Of a stretch of DNA of 64,000 nucleotides, positions 44,761-52,627 are shown one piece after another. A model generated the notes under the pieces. It searched no databases. It was not told the DNA's origin and worked only from the letters and a program-made list of their open reading frames with translations. The position numbers and the translations under genes are program-made. Every line of letters starts with the position of its first letter. The stretch's first letter is position 1. This DNA is from Xanthobacter sp. NM-25 (lineage in GTDB: Bacteria; Pseudomonadota; Alphaproteobacteria; Rhizobiales; Xanthobacteraceae). The DNA is taken from positions 496,001-560,000 of the forward strand of contig NZ_JACBFS010000004.1 of the NCBI RefSeq assembly GCF_022138605.1. The letters are read 5' to 3'.

Positions 44761-45317
44761 CCGCCCGCTGCGCAACGCTCGCCGCGATGCTCGCCGGCGT
44801 CGCCCTCGTCGTCGCCCCGGCATCGAGCCGGCCCGACATCCGCTTTCTCTGGAACGCCTCGGGGAGCGTCCCGGTCGGCCTCTACCGCATCGTCCCCGGC
44901 GGGCCCGTTCACGTCACCGATCTCGCGGTCGTCCGGCCGCCCGAAAGGCTTGCCGTCTTCCTCGACACGCGCGGCTACCTGCCGCGCGGCCTGCCGCTCA
45001 TCAAGCGCGTGCTGGCCCTCGCTGGCACCGAGGTCTGTCGCTCCGGGGCGGACATCATCGCCTACGGCTCGATCTACGGGCAGGCCCGTGCGCGCGACAC
45101 GCGCGGCCGCCCGCTGCCGGTCTGGCAGGGCTGCCGGACGCTCGTCGGCGCCGAGGCCTTCTTCATGAACTGGAACAGCCCCGACAGCTTCGACAGTCGC
45201 TACTTCGGGCCGCTCCCGCTCTCCACCGTCGTCGGCCGGGCGATCCCGCTCTGGACCACCGACGATCCCGATCCGGCCACGGACGCGTTCCGCGAGCCGG
45301 TCTCCGACGAGCCGTGA
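44757..45317 (+). CDS. traF: TraF-type conjugative transfer peptidase (S26 family)
   Basis: This 186-residue protein has an N-terminal membrane/signal segment and the S26 signal-peptidase pattern: catalytic Ser in SGSVPVGLYRI near residue 37 and Lys in LIKRVLALAG near residue 83, then GCRTLVGAEAFFMNWNSPDS and SFDSRYFGPLP. TraF proteases mature the TrbC-type pilin in IncP-like transfer systems. The trbC target is not in the window. Confidence 0.9.
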   Translation: MTARCATLAAMLAGVALVVAPASSRPDIRFLWNASGSVPVGLYRIVPGGPVHVTDLAVVRPPERLAVFLDTRGYLPRGLPLIKRVLALAGTEVCRSGADIIAYGSIYGQARARDTRGRPLPVWQGCRTLVGAEAFFMNWNSPDSFDSRYFGPLPLSTVVGRAIPLWTTDDPDPATDAFREPVSDEP

Positions 45318-45353
45318 CGGCTCGCGCCTCCAACCCGCGAAAGGCTCCCCACC

Positions 45354-45680
45354 ATGCCCCAGATCGGCACCTTCACTCGCACCGCGGACGGCTTCTTCGG
45401 CCGCGTCCGCACACTCACCCTCGACGTGGAAGTCGCCATCCTGCCCGCTGATGGATCGGACGCGGAGAACGCGCCGGACCACCGCGTCTTCTTCGACGGG
45501 CAGGAGGTTGGCGCGGCCTGGCACCGCACCGGCGAGAAGGCCGGAACCTACCTCTCCCTGTCCATCGACGATCCGTCCTTCGCCGAGCCGCTGCGCGCCC
45601 GGCTGTTCGAGTCCGATACCCGAAAGGACGTCTGGAACCTGCACTGGACGCGCCGGATCAGGCGCGACGGCGAGGCGTGA
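45354..45680 (+). CDS. DUF736 protein (second paralogue)
   Basis: This 108-residue protein is the more divergent DUF736 homologue of this element: MPQIGTFTRTADGFFGRVRT, DHRVFFDGQEVGAAWHRTGE and YLSLSIDDPSFAEPLRARLF. Unknown function. It sits between traF and the lytic transglycosylase; its stop may overlap a GTG start of that gene (GTGA). Confidence 0.88.
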   Translation: MPQIGTFTRTADGFFGRVRTLTLDVEVAILPADGSDAENAPDHRVFFDGQEVGAAWHRTGEKAGTYLSLSIDDPSFAEPLRARLFESDTRKDVWNLHWTRRIRRDGEA

Positions 45681-46678
45681 GCGTTATGCGCGGCCCTCGC
45701 TCCTGTGGACCGTCAGGCCCAATCCCCTTGATCGATCGAACGGCGATCAATCCCCTCGACCCGATCGCCCATGGCGCGGCCGTCGCGCGCAGTGGAGGTC
45801 AAGGGCGGCGGCCTGTTTTCCGGAAGACGGACACATCGTCCGACGCGGCCCGTCCGGAAAACTTGGAACGCCGGCGCAGCCTTGCCCTTGGCCGGAGCGA
45901 GCACGATGGCAGGCTCACGGCACATCGGGATGGCGGTGCCTGCGCGGCCGTCCCGGCGATCCTCGCGCTGCTCGTCGCCGGCGTCATGACCGCGGGCATG
46001 CCGTCCAGTGCGGCGGCCGAACCGCCGCCGGCCCGCCCTCCGGCGAGCGCGCCATCGTCCGATCCATGGGCGGCCCATGTTACCGAGGCGGCCGAGCGCT
46101 TCGAGATCCCCACGCGCTGGATCCGCGCCGTGATGGCGGCCGAGAGTGACGGCGATGCGCGCACGCGCTCGCCCAAAGGCGCCATCGGCCTGATGCAGAT
46201 CATGCCGGGCACATGGGACGAACTGCGCACCCAATACGACCTCGGCAGCGACCCATGGGAGCCGCGGGCCAACATCCTCGCCGGCGCCGCCTATCTTCGG
46301 CAGATGCACGATCGCTACGGCAGCATCGACGCGATGCTGGCGGCCTACAATGCCGGCCCGCAACGGTACGACGCGTATCGCACGAGCGGCCGGCCACTGC
46401 CCGCAGAGACCGTCGCCTATGTCACGAAGGTCGCGTCCATGATCGGCGGCACGGCGCCCGTCACTGCGTCCGGCGGAAGCGGCACGGCCCCGACATGGCG
46501 TCTCGCGCCACTCTTCGTCGGACGCACGCTGGTCACGCCCCGCGACGATCCGCCGGCGGCCGATGCGCCCGCCGCGCACCCGCCGAACGGCCCAGCGATC
46601 GTCGACCTGTCGGCGCTCACGCCGCTCTCCGACGGCCTGTTCGTGCGCAAGCCCGACGCACAGGGGGAGCGGCGATGA
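45677..46678 (+). CDS. Lytic transglycosylase of the conjugation system
   Basis: The coding frame gives up to 333 residues. After an uncertain N-terminal stretch there is a hydrophobic export segment (VPAILALLVAGVMTAGMPSS) and an SLT domain at about residues 130-240: catalytic Glu in AVMAAESDGDARTRSPKGAI, then GLMQIMPGTW and AYNAGPQRYDAY. The enzyme opens the peptidoglycan for the transfer channel. The GTG at 45677 is translationally coupled to the preceding gene; ATG 45686 is an alternative. Confidence 0.85.
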   Translation: MSVMRGPRSCGPSGPIPLIDRTAINPLDPIAHGAAVARSGGQGRRPVFRKTDTSSDAARPENLERRRSLALGRSEHDGRLTAHRDGGACAAVPAILALLVAGVMTAGMPSSAAAEPPPARPPASAPSSDPWAAHVTEAAERFEIPTRWIRAVMAAESDGDARTRSPKGAIGLMQIMPGTWDELRTQYDLGSDPWEPRANILAGAAYLRQMHDRYGSIDAMLAAYNAGPQRYDAYRTSGRPLPAETVAYVTKVASMIGGTAPVTASGGSGTAPTWRLAPLFVGRTLVTPRDDPPAADAPAAHPPNGPAIVDLSALTPLSDGLFVRKPDAQGERR

Positions 46679-46776
46679 TCCTCGTGGTTTTTCGGCTCCC
46701 CTGCGCAGAGATCGTAGGAATTACGGGGGGCTGTGGGGTGGGCCGGGCAGCGACCGAGGGAAGGCAAGATAAAAAG

Positions 46777-46906
46777 CCGCACATCGCGGCTTGGACGGTC
46801 GGTTGGTTTGTCTGGGTTTTTCAGGATTTCCCGCACATCGCGGATCGTCGTCGCGAGGTACGCGCCTGCGATTTATCGAACGATTTCAGGGCGAAGTGCA
46901 CATCGC
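46777..46906. other. Candidate oriT region before the relaxase gene
   Basis: The 241-base gap before the relaxase is locally A/T-richer and holds a 13-bp exact direct repeat CCGCACATCGCGG at 46777-46789 and 46831-46843, a shorter related copy (GCACATCGC) at 46898-46906, and a hairpin AGCCGC/GCGGCT at 46775-46791. Origins of transfer usually lie next to the relaxase gene. No nick site can be named. Confidence 0.35.
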
Positions 46907-46919
46907 AGCGGGAATGGCC

Positions 46920-48656
46920 ATGAGCCGCGACGACGATTTCCGCGTCCGTCCCGGCCGCATCCGCTCCTCGAAGGCCCAGCGCACCAAGCCCTTCGTCGCC
47001 CAGGCGCTCGCTGCCGCGCAGAAGGCCGGTGGCCGCATCTCTCGCTCCGGCAAGATCACCTCCGGCCGCGGCCCGCATTTCGCGCGCGGCCGCGGTGCCA
47101 GCATCCGCGCCAACCGCCTCATCACCAGCCGCACCCGCCTGTGCACGGTGAAGGCCCTGGTGGTGCGCAACAGGGGCCAGCGCGCCCCGCTCGCCCGGCA
47201 CCTCAACTATCTGCGCCGCGACGGCGTCACCCGCGACGGCGAGAAGGCGCGCATGTTCGGCCCCGGGACCGACGATGCCGACGTCAAGGATTTCTCCGAG
47301 CGCTGCAAGGACGACCGGCACCATTTCAGGTTCATCGTCTCGCCGGAAGACGCGACCGATATGGAAGACCTGCAGCGCTTCACCCGCGAGCTGATGGCGC
47401 AGGCCGAGAAGGATCTCGGGACCAAGCTCGACTGGATCGGCGTCGACCATTGGAACACCGACAATCCCCATGTCCATGTCATCGTCCGCGGTCGCACCGA
47501 CGACGGCCAGGACCTCGTGATCGACCGAGACTACATCAAGAGCGGCCTGCGCGACCGCGCGCAGGGCCTCATCACGCAGGAACTCGGCCCGCGCACCGAT
47601 CTCGACGTCAGCCGCTCGCTCGCGCGCCAGATCGAGGCCGAGCGCTGGACCCAGCTCGACCGCCAGCTTGTCCAGGACGCTGGCGAGCGCGGCGTCATCG
47701 ACGTCGCCCCGTCGCCCGACCGGCAGCCCGACGCCTACCTGACCCAGAAGGTCGGCCGCCTGCGCCATCTCGAACGCCTCGGCCTCGCCGAATCCATCGG
47801 CGCCGGCCAATGGGTGATGGCCGGCGATGCCGAGGCGACCCTGCGCGAACTCGGCCAGCGCAACGACATCATCAAGCGCATGCACCAGGCTCTCTCCGGC
47901 GAGGGCATCGAGCGCGGCGCCGCCGACTATGTCCTCTCCGGCGAGACGCGCGGCGAGCCGGTCATCGGCCGCCTGGTCGCCCGCGGCCTCGACGACGAGC
48001 TGCGCGCCACGGCCTATGCCGTGGTCGACGGCGTCGACGGCCGCACCCACCACATCAAGCTGGCCGATCTCGACGCGGCCGGCGACAGCGCGCCGGGCTC
48101 CATCGTCGAGCTGCGCAGCTTCGAGGATGCGAAAGGCGAACGCCGCGTGGCGCTGGCGGTCCGTGCCGACCTGCCCATCGAGGGGCAAGTCACGGCCAGC
48201 GGGGCGACCTGGCTCGACCGACAGCTCATCGCCCGCGATCCGGTTGATCTCGGCGGCGGCTTCGGCCTCGAGGTGAAGCGGGCGCTGGAAGCCCGCGCCG
48301 AGCATCTCGTCTCCGAAGGGCTGGCGAAGCGTGAGGGCCAGCGCCTCGTCTTCGCCCGCAACCTGCTCGCCACCTTGCGGGAGCGCGAGCTGGACACCCT
48401 CGGCCATCGTCTCGCCGCCGAGACCGCCGTGCCGTTCCAGAAAGCGGCCGACGGGGAATATGTGACCGGCACCTACCGGCAGCGCTTCACGCTCGCCTCC
48501 GGCCGCTTCGCCATGATCGACGACGGGCTCGGCTTCAAGCTCGTGCCCTGGTCGCCTTCGATCGAGAAGCACATCGGCCAGCACGTCTCCGGCGTCGCTC
48601 GCGCGGACGGCGGCGTCGACTGGAACTTCGGACGCAAGCGTGGGCTGGGACTATAG
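46920..48656 (+). CDS. rlxS: RlxS-type relaxase (VirD2-like, DUF3363)
   Basis: This 578-residue relaxase opens with MSRDDDFRVRPGRIRSS and an Arg-rich region, then the nicking domain: candidate catalytic Tyr in RHLNYLRRDGV near residue 100, and the three-His metal site in DHWNTDNPHVHVIVRG near residue 185. The C-terminal DUF3363 part includes YVLSGETRGEPVIGRLVARG and ends near PWSPSIEKHIGQHV. It should nick oriT and lead DNA into the recipient. Homologues serve ICEMlSymR7A and related elements. The ATG at 46914 is an alternative start. Confidence 0.9.
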   Translation: MSRDDDFRVRPGRIRSSKAQRTKPFVAQALAAAQKAGGRISRSGKITSGRGPHFARGRGASIRANRLITSRTRLCTVKALVVRNRGQRAPLARHLNYLRRDGVTRDGEKARMFGPGTDDADVKDFSERCKDDRHHFRFIVSPEDATDMEDLQRFTRELMAQAEKDLGTKLDWIGVDHWNTDNPHVHVIVRGRTDDGQDLVIDRDYIKSGLRDRAQGLITQELGPRTDLDVSRSLARQIEAERWTQLDRQLVQDAGERGVIDVAPSPDRQPDAYLTQKVGRLRHLERLGLAESIGAGQWVMAGDAEATLRELGQRNDIIKRMHQALSGEGIERGAADYVLSGETRGEPVIGRLVARGLDDELRATAYAVVDGVDGRTHHIKLADLDAAGDSAPGSIVELRSFEDAKGERRVALAVRADLPIEGQVTASGATWLDRQLIARDPVDLGGGFGLEVKRALEARAEHLVSEGLAKREGQRLVFARNLLATLRERELDTLGHRLAAETAVPFQKAADGEYVTGTYRQRFTLASGRFAMIDDGLGFKLVPWSPSIEKHIGQHVSGVARADGGVDWNFGRKRGLGL

Positions 48657-48714
48657 GGAGCGTGGCCATCGGTCCATCCGCCCGTCCCTTGCCTTTCACC
48701 CGGGAGAGCACTAC

Positions 48715-48999
48715 ATGACCATCGGTAGTCATATCGGAGATGGCGCGATGAAGGAACTCCAGCTCAAGGACGCGAAGGCGACGCTGTCCGCCGTGGTCGA
48801 TCGCGCCGTCGCTGGCGAGCCGACCGTGATCACCCGCCACGGCCGAAAGGAGGCCGTGCTCGTCTCCTTCGACGAGTGGCAGCGCGTCTCCCAGGTGCCG
48901 AGCTTCGCCGATCTCCTGCTCGCCTTCCCCGGCGAGCCGGAGGACATCCCGGAGCGCCGCCGCAAGCAAGCCCGCGCCCTCGGCGATGAGGGCCTCTGA
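48715..48999 (+). CDS. Phd/YefM-type antitoxin
   Basis: This 94-residue protein has the Phd/YefM fold: MKELQLKDAKATLSAVVDRA, GEPTVITRHGRKEAVLVSFD and an acidic C-terminal tail for toxin binding. The start at 48715 has GGGAGAG upstream; the ATG at 48748 is an alternative. It overlaps the PIN toxin gene by 14 bases, and such pairs normally repress their own promoter. Confidence 0.88.
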   Translation: MTIGSHIGDGAMKELQLKDAKATLSAVVDRAVAGEPTVITRHGRKEAVLVSFDEWQRVSQVPSFADLLLAFPGEPEDIPERRRKQARALGDEGL

Positions 49000-49441
49000 G
49001 CCCGTGTATCTACTGGATACCAATATCGTCTCGGCCGACGCGCCCTCCAAGCGTCAAGCCCAGTCCGAGGACTTCGAGGCGTGGCTCCGCCGACATGACG
49101 GCGAACTCTACATTTCGGCCGTGACTGTCGCCGAGATCGAGGCCGGCATTGCCCGTGCCATCCGGATCGGCGCGACGACGAAGGCCAGGCAACTTCGCCA
49201 GTGGCTTGGCGCCGTCGAGCACTTCTATGCGGGCCGCATCCTGGTTTTTGGCGTCGAGGAAGCCCGCGAAGCCGGCGTCATCCTCGACCGGGCGCGGGCG
49301 CACGACCCAGGCTTTGAGGACATCGCCATCGCCGCCACGGCGGCAGCTCACGGCCTGACGGTCCTCACCGCCAACGAGCGCCACTTCGCGCCTCTCGGTG
49401 TGCCGATGCTCAACCCGCTGCGCCAACTCCCCGCCGACTGA
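48986..49441 (+). CDS. VapC/FitB-type PIN-domain toxin
   Basis: This 151-residue PIN-domain nuclease has the acidic triad spread over VYLLDTNIVS (first Asp), VAEIEAGIA (Glu) and GFEDIAIAATA (Asp). It should cut RNA when free of its antitoxin. Together with the upstream Phd-type gene it forms an addiction module that would stabilise the element. It lies between relaxase and traG, where other elements of this type usually have no gene. Confidence 0.88.
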   Translation: MRASEPVYLLDTNIVSADAPSKRQAQSEDFEAWLRRHDGELYISAVTVAEIEAGIARAIRIGATTKARQLRQWLGAVEHFYAGRILVFGVEEAREAGVILDRARAHDPGFEDIAIAATAAAHGLTVLTANERHFAPLGVPMLNPLRQLPAD

Positions 49442-49598
49442 CCTGCGCTCCGAATCCGCGAACGTCGCGCCGCGCCCTACAAGTATTTTCCGAGACCTCT
49501 ACGCTCCGGTGCGAGCCCCAGGGGTCGGGCCATTGCAAGGTGCGACGCGTCGACCCTTCTTCCCCTCATCGGCATGAACGGGAAGGAGCACCGGCACA

Positions 49599-51599
49599 TT
49601 GTCCGCGACCCGAGTCCTCTGGGGTCAGATCATCGTCGTCTTCACGATCGTGCTCCTCGCGGTCTGGGGCGCGACGCAATGGACCGCCTGGCGGCTCGGC
49701 TTTCAGGCGCAGCTCGGCGCGCCCTGGTTCGAGATCGCCGGCCTGCCGGTCTATCCGCCGCCGGCCCTCTTCTGGTGGTGGTACTTCTACGATGCCTATG
49801 CGCCGGCGATCTTCGTCGAGGGCGGCGCCATCGCGGCTTCCGGCGGGCTCCTCGCCGGAGCCGTCGCCATCTTCATGTCGATCATCCGGGCGCGCGAGGC
49901 GACCGACGTGCGCACCTTCGGCTCCGCCCGCTGGGCCGAGCGGGAGGAGGTCGCGGCCGCGGGCCTGCTTGGCGATGACGGCGTGGTGCTCGGCCGCTAT
50001 GAGCGCGACTACCTTCGCCACGATGGCGCCGAGCATGTGCTGTGCTTCGCCCCCACCAGATCGGGCAAGGGGACGGGCCTCGTGGTGCCGACGCTGCTCA
50101 CCTGGCCGGGTTCCGCCATCGTCCACGACATCAAGGGCGAGAACTGGGAACTCACCGCGGGTCTGCGCGCCCGCTTCGGCCAGGTGCTCCTGTTCGATCC
50201 GACCAATGCGAACTCCGCCGCCTACAACCCGCTGCTCGAAGTTCGCCGTGGCGAGTGGGAGGTGCGCGACGTCCAGAACGTCGCCGATGTGCTGGTCGAC
50301 CCCGAGGGGTCGCTCGAAAAAAGGAACCATTGGGAGAAGACCTCCCATTCGCTCCTCGTCGGCGCGATCCTCCACGTCCTCTATGCCGAGCAGGATAAGA
50401 CCCTCGCCGGCGTCGCCGCCTTCCTCTCCGATCCGCGCCGGCCGATTGAATCGACCCTGTCCGCCATGATGACCACGCCGCATCTCGGCGACAAAGGCCC
50501 CCATCCCGTCATCGCCAGCGCCGCCCGCGAGCTGCTCAACAAGTCCGACAATGAAAGGTCGGGCGTCCTGAGCACCGCCATGTCGTTCCTCGGCCTCTAT
50601 CGTGATCCGATCGTCGCCGCCGTCACCGCCCGCTGCGACTGGCGCATCGCCGACCTCGTGTCCGGCGAGCGGCCGACCACGCTCTATCTCGTCGTGCCGC
50701 CGTCCGACATCTCCCGCACCAAGCCGCTCGTGCGCCTCGTGCTCAACCAGATCGGCAGGCGATTGACCGAGGACCTCCATGCGAAGGATCGCCGCCACCG
50801 TTTGCTGCTGATGCTCGACGAGTTTCCCGCCTTGGGACGTTTGGACTTCTTCGAGAGCGCCCTGGCCTTCATGGCCGGCTACCAGATCAAGGCCTTCCTC
50901 ATCGCGCAGTCGCTGAACCAAATTGAGCGCTCCTACGGCGCCAACAATTCCGTCCTCGACAATTGCCACGTCAGGATCAGCTTCGCCACCAATGACGAGC
51001 GGACGGCGCGCAGGGTCAGCGATGCGCTCGGCACCGCCACCGAGATGCGCGCCATGCAGAACTACGCCGGCCACCGCTTGGCGCCGTGGCTGGGCCACCT
51101 GATGGTGTCGCGCTCCGAAACCGCTCGGCCGTTGCTCACCCCCGGCGAGGTGATGCAGCTCCCGGCCAGCGACGAGATCGTGATGGTTGCGGGCGTTCCG
51201 CCGATCCGGGCCAAGAAGGCGCGCTACTACGAGGACGCGCGGTTTCAGGAACGGCTGCTGCCCGTGCTACGCAATCCGAAGGCCGGCCTGGAGCCGAAGC
51301 CCGACGACTGGTCGGGGCTGAAGGTGGCGGCCGCTCCGGTTTCCGTTCCCGCCGCGCCGGCGCCGGCCGCCGGCGCCAAGCTGGACGACGATCCGGCCAA
51401 TTCAGGCCTGCGCCGCGAGCCCGGCCTCGAGGCACACAAGGACATCGCCCCGGAGCCGCAGAAAACGCCGGTCAACGAGTTCGATCCCGACACCGATGAA
51501 CCGGAGCGGGACGCCGCCGCCGGACGTGCCGTCATCCGCAGTATGCGCATAGTCGCACGGCAGGCCGCAATGGATCCCGGCGACGGAATGGAGCTGTGA
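49599..51599 (+). CDS. traG: Type IV coupling protein TraG/VirD4
   Basis: This 666-residue inner-membrane ATPase has two N-terminal membrane segments (residues about 10-28 and 75-98), Walker A in CFAPTRSGKGTG near residue 155, Walker B in RLLLMLDEFPALG near residue 410, and VHDIKGENWELTA. It connects the relaxase complex with the secretion channel. The likely start is TTG at 49599, with AAGGAG upstream. The Pro/Ala-rich C-terminal tail is typical. The CopG gene follows three bases after its stop. Confidence 0.93.
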   Translation: MSATRVLWGQIIVVFTIVLLAVWGATQWTAWRLGFQAQLGAPWFEIAGLPVYPPPALFWWWYFYDAYAPAIFVEGGAIAASGGLLAGAVAIFMSIIRAREATDVRTFGSARWAEREEVAAAGLLGDDGVVLGRYERDYLRHDGAEHVLCFAPTRSGKGTGLVVPTLLTWPGSAIVHDIKGENWELTAGLRARFGQVLLFDPTNANSAAYNPLLEVRRGEWEVRDVQNVADVLVDPEGSLEKRNHWEKTSHSLLVGAILHVLYAEQDKTLAGVAAFLSDPRRPIESTLSAMMTTPHLGDKGPHPVIASAARELLNKSDNERSGVLSTAMSFLGLYRDPIVAAVTARCDWRIADLVSGERPTTLYLVVPPSDISRTKPLVRLVLNQIGRRLTEDLHAKDRRHRLLLMLDEFPALGRLDFFESALAFMAGYQIKAFLIAQSLNQIERSYGANNSVLDNCHVRISFATNDERTARRVSDALGTATEMRAMQNYAGHRLAPWLGHLMVSRSETARPLLTPGEVMQLPASDEIVMVAGVPPIRAKKARYYEDARFQERLLPVLRNPKAGLEPKPDDWSGLKVAAAPVSVPAAPAPAAGAKLDDDPANSGLRREPGLEAHKDIAPEPQKTPVNEFDPDTDEPERDAAAGRAVIRSMRIVARQAAMDPGDGMEL

Positions 51600-51602
51600 A
51601 TC

Positions 51603-52049
51603 GTGCCCCAACGTCTGGACAAGAAGAAGCGCCTGTCGGTCTATCTTGAGCCGGAGCTGATGCGCCTGCTGGCGGATTTCTCCGACCGGCGCGACCAGTC
51701 CCGTTCCATCGTCGCCGAGGCGGCCATCGCCTCCTTCCTCTCGCCCGACGCAGACGAACGGCAGGAGGCCGCCATTGCAAAGCGCCTTGACCGGCTCGAT
51801 CGCAGCATTCAGCGGTTGGAACGTGATGTGGGCATCACCAACGAGGCCTTTGCGATCTTCATCCGATCTTGGCTCACGTCCACCCCTTCGCTACCGGAAG
51901 CTGCCCAGGCGGCGGCCCGTGCAAGGGGGGGCGAGCGTTATGACAACTTCCTGGAAGTGCTTGGAAGACGCTTGGCTCGAGGACCGAGGTTTAAAGAAGA
52001 GATGTCGGAGGGAATTTCGTCACCTCGTGATGGCGTTCCTTCAGCCTAA
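51603..52049 (+). CDS. Ribbon-helix-helix (CopG-type) protein
   Basis: This 148-residue protein has an N-terminal ribbon-helix-helix region (KKKRLSVYLEPELMRLLADF) and a coiled stretch (AIAKRLDRLDRSIQRLERDV). In related elements such a gene sits between traG and trbB. The C-terminal part up to FLEVLGRRLARG looks normal, but the last 20 residues do not resemble relatives and the A/T content rises, so the 3' end may be a recombination junction. No trb genes follow. Confidence 0.78.
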   Translation: MPQRLDKKKRLSVYLEPELMRLLADFSDRRDQSRSIVAEAAIASFLSPDADERQEAAIAKRLDRLDRSIQRLERDVGITNEAFAIFIRSWLTSTPSLPEAAQAAARARGGERYDNFLEVLGRRLARGPRFKEEMSEGISSPRDGVPSA

Positions 52050-52119
52050 TTGCCTCGGCTGATGGTGTAGCCCTCGCTTCCTTACCCAGAGATGCGTTGC
52101 GCGTCATCGACTCCACAAT

Positions 52120-52485
52120 TCATCGCAAGATTGATCGTGGTGTCGCTGCCTCAATGGAGCTTTGCGCCTCTCGCGGGCCGAAGTCGAGGCGCCAACCGTG
52201 ATAGGTGACGGTGAGTGTGGAGTTCTCCTCACCTCCATTGGAAGGCAGCGAGACGGCGATCTTGTCATGGAAGACCTCTGTCACTCCTAAGGTGGGATCG
52301 TCCTTCGACAGGCCAACGCCTTTGATATCCAACGCGTCGAGATCGCGTGGGCCTGCCCGGAAGCCGAGCCGGTCGCGATAGAGGTAGTAAGCCGCCCAGC
52401 GTACCATCTTAGCCACGTTGTCTTCGTGCTTGAACGAGTGCGCCGCATACGGCGGATTGCCCGCAAAGCAGGCTGATTGCGGCAT
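52120..52485 (-). CDS. Hypothetical protein between the element and the catabolic module
   Basis: A 121-residue frame on the minus strand from ATG 52485; it contains plausible protein-like sequence such as DNVAKMVRWAAYYLYRDR, LDALDIKGVGLSKDDPTLGV and TVTYHGWRLDFGPREAQ, with no family I recognise. It may be a fragment of a larger gene. No ribosome site is convincing. It is divergent from the ABC transporter operon and is the only candidate gene in the gap. Confidence 0.4.
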   Translation of the reverse strand: MPQSACFAGNPPYAAHSFKHEDNVAKMVRWAAYYLYRDRLGFRAGPRDLDALDIKGVGLSKDDPTLGVTEVFHDKIAVSLPSNGGEENSTLTVTYHGWRLDFGPREAQSSIEAATPRSILR

Positions 52486-52535
52486 TCTTGGCCGTTTTTT
52501 TGGGATCATGAACGCCTTGACAGTCGATTTCAAAA

Positions 52536-52552
52536 TTGCAGAATATCTGCAA
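52536..52552. promoter_or_regulatory. Operator-like inverted repeat before the importer operon
   Basis: TTGCAGA-ATA-TCTGCAA, a perfect 7-bp inverted repeat, lies 76 bases before the start of the binding-protein gene. A closely similar element stands before the flavoprotein gene at 62705-62721. It suggests a common repressor or activator. Confidence 0.55.
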
Positions 52553-52627
52553 AGTTTATATCGTCGTCGGTAACGGGGCAGCCCGACGATCCCAAGCGCA
52601 ATGCCCCGACATTCAGAGAGGTGGAAC

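Noticed and set aside
46675..46923. Small frame between the lytic transglycosylase and the relaxase
   Set aside because: It overlaps the oriT candidate region, has an unbiased composition and lacks recognisable protein features.
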